In this document: positions 31,423 to 40,763 of the stretch, piece after piece
How positions within the stretch are numbered: position 1 is the stretch's first letter
Layout: every line of letters starts with the position of its first letter
NCBI RefSeq assembly: GCF_036867195.1
Contig: NZ_JBAJII010000001.1
Location: 1,178,001-1,242,000, forward strand
Length of the DNA: 64,000 nt
Reading direction: 5' to 3'
Origin: Arthrobacter sp. Soc17.1.1.1
GTDB taxonomy: Bacteria > Actinomycetota > Actinomycetes > Actinomycetales > Micrococcaceae
Notes under the pieces: model-generated
What the model was told of the DNA's origin: nothing
Databases searched by the model: none
Seen by the model: only the letters and a program-made list of their open reading frames with translations
Made by a program: the position numbers and the translations under genes

Positions 31423-31905
31423 ATGAACGTCATCGAAACACGCCTGCCCGGCATCGGGGTGCGGCGGGAGATCGTCACGGGCTCCGGCCGCAGGGTGGGC
31501 ATCGTCGCACAGCGCGACGGCGACCTCGACCTCATCATCTCGAAGGCGAGCGACCCGGACGCCTGCGTCGCCTCCATCCCGCTCACCCCCGACGAGGCCG
31601 CGACGATCGGCAACCTGCTCGGTTCGCGGCAGCTCGTGGCGCAGCTGACGGAGGAGCACCGCGACCTGCCGGGCGTCTCCACGCGGCAGTTCCTCATCGA
31701 GCGCGGTTCGCCCTTCGACGGGCGGCCCCTCGCGGACACGCGCATGCGCTCGCGCTCCGGCGCCTCGCTCGTCGCGGTCCTCCGCTCGGGCCAGGTGCAG
31801 GCCTCGCCGACACCCGATTTCACCCTCACCGCCGGCGACCTGCTGGTGGTGGTGGGCACCTCCGAGGGCCTCGACGCCGCGGCGGACATCCTGCGCAACG
31901 GCTGA
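31423..31905 (+). CDS. KhtT-like regulatory subunit (RCK_C domain) of a cation:proton antiporter
   Basis: Cytoplasmic regulatory protein of 160 residues. The N-terminal part (LPGIGVRREIVTGSGRRVGIV) and the C-terminal RCK_C/TrkA_C domain (GASLVAVLRSGQVQ...TLTAGDLLVVVGTSEGL) match KhtT. Such subunits bind nucleotide or ions and gate a K+/H+ antiporter. The ATG lies six bases after TAGGAT (31411-31416), so it seems leaderless. The antiporter gene follows after 7 bp, which gives the khtT-khtU order. Confidence 0.9.
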   Translation: MNVIETRLPGIGVRREIVTGSGRRVGIVAQRDGDLDLIISKASDPDACVASIPLTPDEAATIGNLLGSRQLVAQLTEEHRDLPGVSTRQFLIERGSPFDGRPLADTRMRSRSGASLVAVLRSGQVQASPTPDFTLTAGDLLVVVGTSEGLDAAADILRNG

Positions 31906-31912
31906 GCCGCCT

Positions 31913-33115
31913 GTGCACACCACGGCCCTGACCCTGATCGAACTCGGCGCCATCCTCCTCTTCCTCGGGATCCTCGGGCGGCTCGCCGGCCGGATCGGGC
32001 TCTCGCCGATCCCGCTCTACCTCATCGGGGGCCTGTTCTTCGGGCAGGGCGGGTTCATCGAACTCGAAGGCGTCCTGGAGTTCAGCGAGGTCGCCAGCGA
32101 GATCGGCGTCGTCCTGCTGCTGCTCCTGCTCGGCCTCGAGTACACGGCGAAGGAACTCGTCACCGGCCTCCGCCAGTCCTGGCTCGCCGGGATCGTGGAC
32201 TTCGTCCTCAACTTCACCCCCGGCGCGCTCGTCGCCGTGATCCTCGGCTGGGGTCCGGTCGCCGCCCTCGTCATGGGCGGCGTCACCTACATCTCCTCGT
32301 CGGGGATCGCCGCGAAGGTCATCGGCGATCTCGGCCGGCTCGGCAACCGGGAGACGCCCACGGTGCTCGCGATCCTCGTCTTCGAGGACCTCGCCATGGC
32401 CGTCTACCTCCCGGTGCTCACCGCGGTCCTCGCCGGGCTCAGCTTCGCCGGCGGGCTCGGCACCGTCGGGATCTCCCTGCTCGTGGTCACGCTCGTGCTG
32501 ATCGTCGCCCTGCGCTGGGGCAACGTGGTCTCCGCCATCGTGGACAGCTCCGACCGCGAGGTGTTCCTCCTGACGCTCATCGGCGCGGCCCTGCTGGTCG
32601 CGGGTCTCGCGTCCGCCCTGCAGGTCTCGGCGGCCGTGGGCGCGTTCCTGCTCGGCATCGCGATCTCGGGGGCGACGGCGGAGAACGCCGCGCGGATCCT
32701 CGAACCCCTGCGGGACCTCTTCGCGGCCATCTTCTTCGTCGTGTTCGGGCTCAGTACCGATCCCTCGTCCATCCCGCCCGTGCTCGGCGTCGCGCTGCTC
32801 CTGGCCCTGGCGACCTCCGTCACGAAGATCGCGACCGGCTGGTGGGCCGCCGGCCGGCAGGGCATCGGGCGGATGGGGCGGGCGCGTGCCGGCACGGCGC
32901 TCGTGGCGCGCGGCGAGTTCTCGATCGTCATCGCGGGGCTCGCGGTGACCTCCGGGGCCGTGCTCCCGGAGCTGGCCGCCCTGGCCACCACCTACGTCCT
33001 GCTCATGGCCGTCCTCGGACCGGTGCTGGCACGCCTCGCCGAACCGGCCATGGAACTGACCGACCGCCTGCCGAAGCGGCGCCCGCGAGCGGTCCCCGCG
33101 AACGGGAGCACCTGA
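31913..33115 (+). CDS. KhtU/KefB-like cation:proton antiporter (CPA2)
   Basis: Membrane antiporter of 400 residues with about 12 hydrophobic segments and the CPA2-like motifs VLLLLLLGLEYTAKEL and GVTYISSSGIAAKVIGDLG. Exchanges K+ (or Na+) for protons in pH or osmotic control. It lacks a C-terminal RCK domain; this is supplied by the separate upstream protein. GTG 31913 is only 7 bp after the regulatory gene, so they are coupled. It converges on the siderophore-interacting gene, with a GC-rich dyad at 33120-33132. Confidence 0.92.
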   Translation: MHTTALTLIELGAILLFLGILGRLAGRIGLSPIPLYLIGGLFFGQGGFIELEGVLEFSEVASEIGVVLLLLLLGLEYTAKELVTGLRQSWLAGIVDFVLNFTPGALVAVILGWGPVAALVMGGVTYISSSGIAAKVIGDLGRLGNRETPTVLAILVFEDLAMAVYLPVLTAVLAGLSFAGGLGTVGISLLVVTLVLIVALRWGNVVSAIVDSSDREVFLLTLIGAALLVAGLASALQVSAAVGAFLLGIAISGATAENAARILEPLRDLFAAIFFVVFGLSTDPSSIPPVLGVALLLALATSVTKIATGWWAAGRQGIGRMGRARAGTALVARGEFSIVIAGLAVTSGAVLPELAALATTYVLLMAVLGPVLARLAEPAMELTDRLPKRRPRAVPANGST

Positions 33116-33132
33116 GCCGCGGGCGGCCGCCC

Positions 33133-34002
33133 CTAGTCGTCGAGGATCTTGCCGATCGGTTCCCGCTTCTCGGCCTGGAACGTGTCCTCCTCGCGCCCGT
33201 ACGCCCAGTAGCCCGAGAGCGAGACCTGCGCGCGCGCCAGCCCCCTGTCCTTGAACAGGACGTCGCGCAGCGCCTTCATGGCCCCCCGCTCGCCGTGCAC
33301 GAACGCGTCGACGCGCCCCTCGGGCCACGGGCCGGCCGCGACGGCGTCGGCGAGCAGCGTCGTCGTCCCCGCCGCCTGTCCGTCGCGCAGCAGCCAGTGC
33401 AGCTCCAGGCCTGCGGGCGCGGCGAGCGGGATGATCTCGGCGACGCTGTCCACCTCGAGGTACGCGTGCCCGACGGCGGCGGGGTGCAGCGCCTCGAGAC
33501 CCGCGGCGATGGCGGGCAGGGCCGAGTCGTCACCGACGAAGAGGTGCCAGTCGGCGTCCTGGTCGGGTGACCACTTGCCGGAGGGGCCCATCAGCACGAG
33601 GAGATCCCCGGGCGCGGCGGCCGCGGCCCACGGTCCGGCGATCCCGGCGTCGCCGTGCACCACGAAGTCGATGGCGAGCCGGCGGGACGCGGCGTCGAGC
33701 CAGCGGATCGTGTAGGTGCGCTTCACGGGCCGGTCGCCGGCCGGGAGTTCGTCCTTCAGGGCCGCGAGGTCGTAGGGCGGCACCAGGCCGAGGTGCGGCT
33801 TCGCGAAGAGCAGCTTGGCGTAGCGGTCCGTCGCGTCGCAGTCCTGCAGGTCCGCGAAGCCCGGTCCGCCCGCCACCACGCGCACGAGGTGCGGGCTGAG
33901 CCACTGCTTCTCGAGCACGGTGAGGACCGCCTGCGGACGCGGCGGCTTGCGGGACGGTCCGGCGGCGGGAGTCGGCAGGGGCGAGGTCAGGGGGGACGAC
34001 AC
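33133..34002 (-). CDS. Siderophore-interacting protein, FAD-dependent ferric-siderophore reductase
   Basis: Flavoprotein of 289 residues from the SIP family (FAD_binding_9 plus SIP domain), which reduces ferric siderophores in the cytoplasm to release iron. The FAD motif RTYTIRW, the nucleotide region [20 protein letters not shown] and the C-terminal [11 protein letters not shown] are clear. GTG 34002 is chosen: AAAGAAG lies upstream, and an earlier start would run into hutH. It lies 44 bp downstream of hutH on the same strand and may be read through from it. No iron-box palindrome was found before it. Confidence 0.9.
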   Translation of the reverse strand: MSSPLTSPLPTPAAGPSRKPPRPQAVLTVLEKQWLSPHLVRVVAGGPGFADLQDCDATDRYAKLLFAKPHLGLVPPYDLAALKDELPAGDRPVKRTYTIRWLDAASRRLAIDFVVHGDAGIAGPWAAAAAPGDLLVLMGPSGKWSPDQDADWHLFVGDDSALPAIAAGLEALHPAAVGHAYLEVDSVAEIIPLAAPAGLELHWLLRDGQAAGTTTLLADAVAAGPWPEGRVDAFVHGERGAMKALRDVLFKDRGLARAQVSLSGYWAYGREEDTFQAEKREPIGKILDD

Positions 34003-34046
34003 GGGGGCGCTTCTTTCTGCAGGGGATGAGGCAACCCTAACAACGT

Positions 34047-35624
34047 TCACTGGAGCGTCGCTGGGAGCGCCCCCAGCGCCGCGGCGAGGAGCGAGCCGTC
34101 GTCCACGAGGAGGCGGGCGGCCTCGATCTCGGGGGCGAGGTAGCGGTCCGTGCCCGGGCCCGCGACGTCCCGGCGCAGGCGCTGCCGGACGGCCGTGATC
34201 GGGGCGGAGCTGCGGTAACCGGTCGCGGCGCCGCCGTCGCGCATGTCGAGGCCCCTCGCGGCGGTGAGGATCTCGATGGCGAGCACCCGGGTGAGGCCGT
34301 CGACGGCGCGGCGCAGCTTGAGACCGGCGGCCCAGCCCATGGACACGTGGTCCTCCTGCATCGCGGAGGAGGGGATGGAGTCCACGGACGCAGGGTTCGC
34401 GAGGCGTTTGAGCTCGGACACGATGCCCGCCTGCGTGTACTGCGCGATCATGTGCCCGGAGTCCACGCCGGGGTCGTGGGCGAGGAAGGCATTGAGCCCG
34501 TGGCTGCGGGCCTTGTCGAGGAAGCGGTCCGTGCGGCGTTCGCTCATGGAGGCGACATCGGCGACGGCGATCGCGAGGAAGTCGAGCACGTAGCCCACCG
34601 GGGCGCCGTGGAAGTTGCCGTTCGACTCGATGCGCCCGTCCGGGGTGATCACCGGGTTGTCGATCGCGGACCCCAGCTCCACCGCGGCGACCGCCTCGGC
34701 GTGGGCGAGGGTACCGCGCGCTGCGCCGTGCACCTGGGGCGCGCACCGCAGGGAGTAGGCGTCCTGCACGCGCGTGAACCGGTGCCGGCCGGTCTCGGAC
34801 GTCAGCTGTTCGCCGACGAGCGGGGATCCCGCGAGCAGTGCCCGGATGTTCGCGGCCGAGGCCACCTGCCCGGGGTGGGGCCGCAGGGCGTGCAGGTCCT
34901 CGGCGAACACGGCGTCGGTGCCGAGGAGTCCCTCGACGCTCATCGCCGCGGCGAGATCCGCCGTCGTCAGGAGCCTGCGGAGGTCGGCGGCGGCGAGGAT
35001 CAGCATGCCGAGCATGCCGTCCGTCCCGTTGATGAGCGCCAGGCCCTCCTTCTCGCGGAGTTCCACGGGGGTGATCCCGGCGGCGGCGAGGGCTTCGGCG
35101 GCCGGCACGAGCTGCCCACCGGCGTCGCGGACGTCACCCTCGCCCATGAGCGCGAGCGCCACGTGCGACAGCGGTGCGAGGTCGCCCGAGCAGCCGAGCG
35201 ACCCGTACTCGCCGATCACGGGGGTGATGCCCGCATTGAGGAGCGCCGCGGACGTGGAGGCGACGAGGGGACGCACGCCGGTGCGGCCCGTCGCCAGGGT
35301 CGAGAGTCGCCCGAGCATGAGGCCGCGCACCACCTCGCGGTCCACCTCGGCGCCGGAGGACGCCGCGTGGCTGCGGATGAGGCTGCGCTGGAGCTGCGTG
35401 CGCTGGTCGAGCGGGATGTGCCGGGTGGCCAGGGCGCCGAAACCGGTGGAGACGCCGTAGTGCGGGGTGCCGTCGTCGACGAGCGACTCCACCACCGTGC
35501 GGGAGGCCGCCATCGCGGCCAGGGCCTCGGGGGCGAGCTCCACGGGGGCGTCGTGACGGGTGACGGCGACGACGTCGGCGGGGGACAGGGGGCCGGTGCC
35601 GACGATCACGGGGGGCTGGGACAC
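34047..35624 (-). CDS. hutH: Histidine ammonia-lyase
   Basis: Removes ammonia from L-histidine to give urocanate, the first step of histidine catabolism. Length 525 residues, as expected. The MIO-forming loop reads GSLGCSGDLAPLSH: the triad is Cys145-Ser146-Gly147, not the usual Ala-Ser-Gly. The HYGVSTGFG and NPVITPDGRIESNGNFHG blocks are conserved. GTG start at 35624. It is divergent from iclR-hutU-hutF-hutI across a short operator region, so it is almost surely co-regulated with them. Confidence 0.97.
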   Translation of the reverse strand: MSQPPVIVGTGPLSPADVVAVTRHDAPVELAPEALAAMAASRTVVESLVDDGTPHYGVSTGFGALATRHIPLDQRTQLQRSLIRSHAASSGAEVDREVVRGLMLGRLSTLATGRTGVRPLVASTSAALLNAGITPVIGEYGSLGCSGDLAPLSHVALALMGEGDVRDAGGQLVPAAEALAAAGITPVELREKEGLALINGTDGMLGMLILAAADLRRLLTTADLAAAMSVEGLLGTDAVFAEDLHALRPHPGQVASAANIRALLAGSPLVGEQLTSETGRHRFTRVQDAYSLRCAPQVHGAARGTLAHAEAVAAVELGSAIDNPVITPDGRIESNGNFHGAPVGYVLDFLAIAVADVASMSERRTDRFLDKARSHGLNAFLAHDPGVDSGHMIAQYTQAGIVSELKRLANPASVDSIPSSAMQEDHVSMGWAAGLKLRRAVDGLTRVLAIEILTAARGLDMRDGGAATGYRSSAPITAVRQRLRRDVAGPGTDRYLAPEIEAARLLVDDGSLLAAALGALPATLQ

Positions 35625-35668
35625 GGTCCGCCTCGCTTCCTGCGGTCGCGACCGCTATTGCCATTGAG

Positions 35669-35694
35669 TGGAAAGGACGTTTCAATAAGTGAAA
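35669..35694. promoter_or_regulatory. IclR-type operator in the divergent hut intergenic region
   Basis: TGGAAA-N5-TTTCAA (35669-35685) matches the IclR dyad pattern with one mismatch. It overlaps TTTCA-N5-TGAAA (35680-35694), which is perfect. Together they form three half-sites spaced about 10 bp, one helix turn, between hutH and iclR. The region is AT-rich against its surroundings. Confidence 0.65.
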
Positions 35695-35726
35695 GCTACA
35701 GCGGGTATTAGCGCAAGGAGGCAGAT

Positions 35727-36407
35727 ATGGCGGAATCCTCGACCCGCACCGTGGAGCGCGCACTCGTCCTCCTCGGCGCGGTCTGCGACGCCGGGTCCCT
35801 CAGCCTCGCGGACGCCGCACGGGAGGCCGGGCTGTCGGCGTCGACGGCGCTGCGCCTGCTGCGCACGCTCGAGGGCACCGGCTTCGTGCGGCGCGACCCC
35901 GTCGGCGCGTACCGGCCGGGGCTCCGCGTGGTGCAGCTCGGTGCGCAGGCCCTCGGCCACGAATCGCTCGTCTCCCTCGCCGAGCCCGCCCTCGAACGGC
36001 TCGTGCGGCAGACGGGGGAGTCGGCGTACCTGAGCGTCCCCTCGCACGACGGCGAGGGCGTCTACCTCGCGATGCGCGAGGGCACCCACTCGGTCCGCCA
36101 CGCCAGCTGGGTGGGCCGCAGCATCCCGCTGGAGGGCACCGCCGTGGGCGCGGTCCTCACGGGCGGACCGCCGCCCGGCGGGTTCGTCGTCGTGCGCGAC
36201 GGCATCGAGGCCGACGTCACCGCTGTCGCCGCGCCCGTCACGCCCGGGGGCCGGCCCGCAGCGGCACTCAGCGTCGTCGTCCCCAGCTACCGCATCACCG
36301 ACGCCGGGGCCCGCCGCATCGGGGTGCTCGTCGCGCAGGAGGCGGCGGCGCTCATGACCCGGGCGGAGGAATCCGCCGTCGACACCACCCGAGGAGAACC
36401 AGCATGA
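35727..36407 (+). CDS. IclR family regulator of histidine utilisation
   Basis: Transcription regulator of 226 residues. The N-terminal winged HTH ([43 protein letters not shown] in family terms, residues 7-48) is followed by a GAF-like effector domain typical of IclR. ATG 35727 has AAGGAGG upstream. Its stop overlaps the hutU start by 4 bases. It heads the operon and faces hutH across the dyad operators, so local control by histidine or urocanate is likely (inference). The effector domain is short for the family, with a compressed middle. Confidence 0.9.
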   Translation: MAESSTRTVERALVLLGAVCDAGSLSLADAAREAGLSASTALRLLRTLEGTGFVRRDPVGAYRPGLRVVQLGAQALGHESLVSLAEPALERLVRQTGESAYLSVPSHDGEGVYLAMREGTHSVRHASWVGRSIPLEGTAVGAVLTGGPPPGGFVVVRDGIEADVTAVAAPVTPGGRPAAALSVVVPSYRITDAGARRIGVLVAQEAAALMTRAEESAVDTTRGEPA

Positions 36408-38080
36408 CCGGCACCCCGACGTCCCGCCACGACCCCTCCCGCTCCATCCGCGCCGCCCGCGGCACCCGTCTCACGGCGAAGAGCTGGCAGACGGAGGCTC
36501 CGCTGCGCATGCTCATGAACAATCTCGACCCCGAGGTGGCCGAGCGCCCCGAGGACCTCGTGGTCTACGGCGGCACCGGCCGCGCGGCGCGCAGCTGGGA
36601 GGCGTACGACGCGATCGTCCGCACCCTGGAGACCCTCGAGGACGACGAGACGCTCCTCGTGCAGTCCGGCAAGCCCGTCGGCGTGTTCCGCACCCATGCG
36701 TGGGCGCCGCGGGTGCTGCTCGCCAACTCCAACCTCGTGGGAGACTGGGCCACCTGGCCCGAGTTCCGCCGCCTCGAGGCCGAGGGCCTCATGATGTACG
36801 GGCAGATGACGGCGGGCTCCTGGATCTACATCGGCACGCAGGGCATCCTCCAGGGCACGTTCGAGACCTTCGCGGCGGTCGCCCGCAAGCGGTTCGGCGG
36901 CACCCTCGCCGGCACCCTGACCCTCACCGCGGGCTGCGGCGGGATGGGCGGCGCGCAGCCGCTCGCCGTCACCCTGAACGGCGGCGCCGTCCTGATCGTC
37001 GACGTCAGCGAGGCGCGCCTGCGCCGCCGCGTGGCGAAGCGCTACCTGGACACCGTCGCGGAGACGCTGGACGACGCCGTGGCGCAGGTCCTCGCCGCCA
37101 GGCGCGACAGGCGCCCCCTGTCGGTCGGCGTGGTCGGCAACGCCGCGGCGGTCTTCCCGGAGCTGCTGAGGCGCGGGCTCGACGTCGACATCGTCACCGA
37201 CCAGACCTCCGCCCACGACCCGCTCAGCTACCTGCCCGAGGGCATCGCCCCCGATGAGTGGGACCGGGAGGCCACCGCCGACCCCGAGGGCTTCACCAAG
37301 AAGGCGCAGGCGTCGATGGCCCTGCACGTCGAGGCGATGGTCGGCTTCCTCGACGCTGGCGCGGAGGTCTTCGACTACGGCAACTCCATCCGTGACGAGG
37401 CCCGCACAGGCGGCTACGGGCGCGCCTTCGACATCCCCGGGTTCGTCCCCGCGTACATCCGCCCGCTCTTCTGCGAGGGCCTCGGCCCGTTCCGCTGGGT
37501 GGCGCTCTCCGGCGATCCGGCGGACATCGCCGTCACGGACGCCGCCCTCAAGGAACTGTTCCCCGACAACGGCCACCTGCACCGCTGGCTCGACGCCGCC
37601 GCGGAGCACGTGGAGTTCGAAGGCCTGCCCGCGCGCATCTGCTGGCTCGGCTACGGGGACCGCGCGAAGGCGGGCCTCCTCTTCAACCGGCTCGTCGCGG
37701 AGGGCAAGGTGTCCGCGCCCATCGTGATCGGCCGCGACCACCTGGACTCCGGCTCCGTCGCCTCGCCCTACCGCGAGACGGAGGCCATGGCGGACGGCTC
37801 CGACGCCGTCGCCGACTGGCCCCTCCTGAACGCACTGCTGAACACCTCCTCGGGCGCCACCTGGGTCTCCATCCACCACGGTGGCGGCGTCGGGATCGGC
37901 CGGTCCATCCACTCCGGGCAGGTCTCGGTGGCCGACGGCACCGAACTCGCCGCGCAGAAGCTCGAACGCCTCCTGACGAACGATCCGGGCACGGGCGTCA
38001 TGCGGCACGTCGACGCCGGCTACGAGCGGGCCCGCGAGGTCGCCGCCGAGCGCGGCGTGCGCATCCCCATGGAATCCTGA
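36404..38080 (+). CDS. hutU: Urocanate hydratase
   Basis: Converts urocanate to 4-imidazolone-5-propionate with tightly bound NAD. Length 558 residues. Signature blocks: [72 protein letters not shown] and [17 protein letters not shown]. The ATG overlaps the iclR stop (ATGA), so it is coupled. It is second in the pathway and lies before the other hut genes. Confidence 0.98.
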   Translation: MTGTPTSRHDPSRSIRAARGTRLTAKSWQTEAPLRMLMNNLDPEVAERPEDLVVYGGTGRAARSWEAYDAIVRTLETLEDDETLLVQSGKPVGVFRTHAWAPRVLLANSNLVGDWATWPEFRRLEAEGLMMYGQMTAGSWIYIGTQGILQGTFETFAAVARKRFGGTLAGTLTLTAGCGGMGGAQPLAVTLNGGAVLIVDVSEARLRRRVAKRYLDTVAETLDDAVAQVLAARRDRRPLSVGVVGNAAAVFPELLRRGLDVDIVTDQTSAHDPLSYLPEGIAPDEWDREATADPEGFTKKAQASMALHVEAMVGFLDAGAEVFDYGNSIRDEARTGGYGRAFDIPGFVPAYIRPLFCEGLGPFRWVALSGDPADIAVTDAALKELFPDNGHLHRWLDAAAEHVEFEGLPARICWLGYGDRAKAGLLFNRLVAEGKVSAPIVIGRDHLDSGSVASPYRETEAMADGSDAVADWPLLNALLNTSSGATWVSIHHGGGVGIGRSIHSGQVSVADGTELAAQKLERLLTNDPGTGVMRHVDAGYERAREVAAERGVRIPMES

Positions 38081-38106
38081 GTACACGACCCGTCGGAAGG
38101 TACCCC

Positions 38107-39324
38107 ATGCAGACCGTCTCCTCAGTGCTCGACTCCATCAGCGACGTCGGCCGGGACGCCGCCCGCGGCGGCTACTCGCGCGGTGTGTTCACCCCCGCCG
38201 AGCAGTCGCTGCGCGAGTGGTTCTCCGCCGAGGCCGCCGCGCGCGGACTGTCCGTGGAGACCGACCGGAACGGCATCCTCTGGGCCTGGTGGGACGCGAC
38301 GGACAGCCGCGACGGCGCCCTCGTCACCGGCAGCCACCTCGACTCCGTGCCCGGCGGCGGAGCGTTCGACGGTCCCCTCGGCGTCGCCTCCGCGCTCGTC
38401 GCCGTCGACCTGCTGCGCAGCCGCGGCATCCAGCCCAACCGCTCCCTGGCGGTCACCGTGTTCCCGGAGGAGGAGGGCTCACGCTTCGGTGTGTCCTGCC
38501 TCGGCTCCCGCCTGCTCACCGGGACCTTGGACCCGGACCACGTCCGGACCCTCACGGACGCCGAGGGCACCACGTTCGCCGACGCCTCCCGTGCCGCGGG
38601 CCTCGACCCGGCACACCTCGGCCGGGACGAGGAGGCGATCCGGCACATCGGCGACTTCGTGGAACTGCACGTGGAGCAGGGGCGCGGGCTGATCGACCTG
38701 GACTCCGCCGTCGCCATCGGGTCCACCATGCTGGGGCACGGCCGCTGGCGCCTGTCCATCACCGGCCAGGGCAACCACGCCGGCACCACCCTCATGGCCG
38801 ACCGTGCCGACCCGATGATCGCCGCTGCCCAGGTGGTGCTCGCCGCCCGGAAGGCCGCAGCCGAGCAGGACGGCGCCCGCGCTACCGTGGGACGCCTGCA
38901 GCCCGTACCCGGCGGTACCAACGTCATCGCCTCCCGCGTGGACCTCTGGCTCGACGTCCGCCACGAGGAGGACGCCGTCACGGCATCACTGATCGAGAGG
39001 ATCCACGGCCAGGCCCAGAAGATCTGCGCCTTCGAGGGCTGCCGCGCCACCCTGACCGAGGAGTCGCGCAGCGGCACGGTCCACTTCGACGGGGCACTGC
39101 AGCGCACGCTCGGTCTCGCGCTCGGCCGCTCCTTCCCGGGCGCACCCACGCTGCCGACCGGGGCGGGCCATGACGCCGGCATCCTGGGGACGATCGCGCC
39201 GACCGCCATGCTGTTCGTGCGCAACCCCACGGGCATCAGCCACTCGCCCGAGGAGTTCGTCGAGCGCGACGACGCCGACGCCGGCGCCACCGCGCTCGCC
39301 GACGTCCTCGAGGACCTGCTGTGA
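38107..39324 (+). CDS. M20-family amidohydrolase (allantoate amidohydrolase-like), hut-linked
   Basis: Zn-dependent hydrolase of 405 residues in the allantoate amidohydrolase/N-carbamoyl-amino-acid hydrolase family. Metal ligands are in GSHLDSVPGGGAFDGPLG, FPEEEGSRF and ELHVEQGRGL, with a late histidine in ISHSPEEF. Its place between hutU and hutF, and the absence of a HutG deformylase from the window, suggest it removes formate from N-formyl-L-glutamate, the HutF product (inference). Other actinobacterial hut operons carry a similar gene. GTG of hutF overlaps its stop. No purine-catabolism gene is nearby, which argues against allantoate as substrate. Confidence 0.88.
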   Translation: MQTVSSVLDSISDVGRDAARGGYSRGVFTPAEQSLREWFSAEAAARGLSVETDRNGILWAWWDATDSRDGALVTGSHLDSVPGGGAFDGPLGVASALVAVDLLRSRGIQPNRSLAVTVFPEEEGSRFGVSCLGSRLLTGTLDPDHVRTLTDAEGTTFADASRAAGLDPAHLGRDEEAIRHIGDFVELHVEQGRGLIDLDSAVAIGSTMLGHGRWRLSITGQGNHAGTTLMADRADPMIAAAQVVLAARKAAAEQDGARATVGRLQPVPGGTNVIASRVDLWLDVRHEEDAVTASLIERIHGQAQKICAFEGCRATLTEESRSGTVHFDGALQRTLGLALGRSFPGAPTLPTGAGHDAGILGTIAPTAMLFVRNPTGISHSPEEFVERDDADAGATALADVLEDLL

Positions 39325-40763
39325 CCCAGCCCTCCGCGGCGCGCGCCGTCTGGTGCGAGCACGCCTGGCTGGGGGCCGGGGGAGTGGCGGACGCCGTCCG
39401 GGTCGAGGTCGACGACGCCGGCCTGGTGGTGGACGTGCTGCCCGGCGTCCCCGCACGGGACGGCGACGTGGTGCTGCGCGGCGTGGCCTTCCCCGGCGCC
39501 GCGAACGCCCACTCCCACGCGTTCCACCGCGCCCTGCGCGGCCGCACCCACCACCGTGGCGGGACGTTCTGGACGTGGCGGGAGACCATGTACCGCGCGG
39601 CGAACGCCCTCACCCCGGAGCTCTACGAGGAGCTCGCGACCGCCGTGTACGCCGAGATGGTGGTGGCGGGCTGGACGAGCGTCGCCGAGTTCCACTACGT
39701 CCACCACCGGACGGACGGGACCCCGTACGGGCAGGGCGACGCTGCGGGTGAGCACGGTGCGCACGCCATGGAGCTGGCCCTCGCCCGCGCGGCCGTCCGG
39801 GCCGGGATCCGGCTGACGCTGCTCGACACCTGCTACCTCGCGGGCGGCTTCGGGCTCCCTCCCGAGGAGGGGCAGCGCCGGTTCTCCGACGGGACCGCCG
39901 AGCGCTGGCTCGAACGCCTCGCCTCCCTGCGCGCCGCCGTCGCCGCGCAGTATCCGGCCCACCGGGTGGCGGTGGGGGCCGCCCTCCATTCCGTGCGCGC
40001 CGTCCCCGAGCAGGACCTCGCCGTCGTCGCGCGGCACCTGCCGGCCGACCTGCCCCTGCACGTCCACCTGTCCGAGCAGCCCGCGGAGAACGAGGAGTGC
40101 CTGCGGGCCACGGGCCGCACCCCGACCGCGCTGCTCGACCGGCACGGGCTCGTGACCGGCCGCCTGTCCGCCGTGCACGCCGCCCACGTGAGCGGGCAGG
40201 ACATCGCCGTGCTCGCCGACGCCGGGGCCGTGATCGTCCTGTGCCCCACCACCGAGGCGGATCTCGCGGACGGGATCGGACCGGCCGGCGACTTCCGGGA
40301 GGCGGGCGCCAGGCTCGCCCTCGGCACCGACCAGCACGCCGTCGTCGACCCCTGGCTGGAGATGCGGGCCCTCGAGCACGGCGAGCGGCTGCGCACCGGA
40401 CGGCGCGGCCACTTCGATCCGGAGTCGCTGCACGGCATCGCGGCGCTCGGAGGGGCAGCGGCGCAGGGACGTCCCGGCGCGGGCTTCGCTCCTGGCCGTG
40501 CCGCCGACCTCATGGCCGTCGATCCGCGCAGCGCGCGCACCGCCGGGTCCGACCGGGACCAGCTCGCGTACACGGCGACGGCGCAGGACGTCACGGGCGT
40601 CGTCGTCGGCGGGGTCCTCGTGGCCCGGGACGGCGTCCATACGGCGCTCGGGGCTCCGGGGCCCCTGCTGGCCGCCGCGATCGCCCGCCTCGACGACGCC
40701 GCAGCCGCCACGGACGGGCCGGGCCGCCCGGTCGCGCCCCCTACGCAGCCCCGGGAGCGCTGA
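39321..40763 (+). CDS. hutF: Formimidoylglutamate deiminase
   Basis: Deaminates N-formimino-L-glutamate to N-formyl-L-glutamate and ammonia. Amidohydrolase-fold enzyme of 480 residues: metal pair in GAANAHSHAFHRALRG, then GWTSVAEFHYVHH, PLHVHLSEQP, VHAAHVSGQDI and GTDQHAVVDPW. GTG 39321 overlaps the M20 hydrolase stop by 4 bases, and its stop overlaps hutI by one base. The presence of HutF rather than HutG marks the five-step branch of histidine breakdown. Confidence 0.95.
   Translation: MTQPSAARAVWCEHAWLGAGGVADAVRVEVDDAGLVVDVLPGVPARDGDVVLRGVAFPGAANAHSHAFHRALRGRTHHRGGTFWTWRETMYRAANALTPELYEELATAVYAEMVVAGWTSVAEFHYVHHRTDGTPYGQGDAAGEHGAHAMELALARAAVRAGIRLTLLDTCYLAGGFGLPPEEGQRRFSDGTAERWLERLASLRAAVAAQYPAHRVAVGAALHSVRAVPEQDLAVVARHLPADLPLHVHLSEQPAENEECLRATGRTPTALLDRHGLVTGRLSAVHAAHVSGQDIAVLADAGAVIVLCPTTEADLADGIGPAGDFREAGARLALGTDQHAVVDPWLEMRALEHGERLRTGRRGHFDPESLHGIAALGGAAAQGRPGAGFAPGRAADLMAVDPRSARTAGSDRDQLAYTATAQDVTGVVVGGVLVARDGVHTALGAPGPLLAAAIARLDDAAAATDGPGRPVAPPTQPRER

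Noticed and set aside
38172-40640. Long minus-strand frame opposite the hut operon
   Set aside because: Antisense to the M20 hydrolase and hutF, which have full catalytic motifs; composition is shadow-like.
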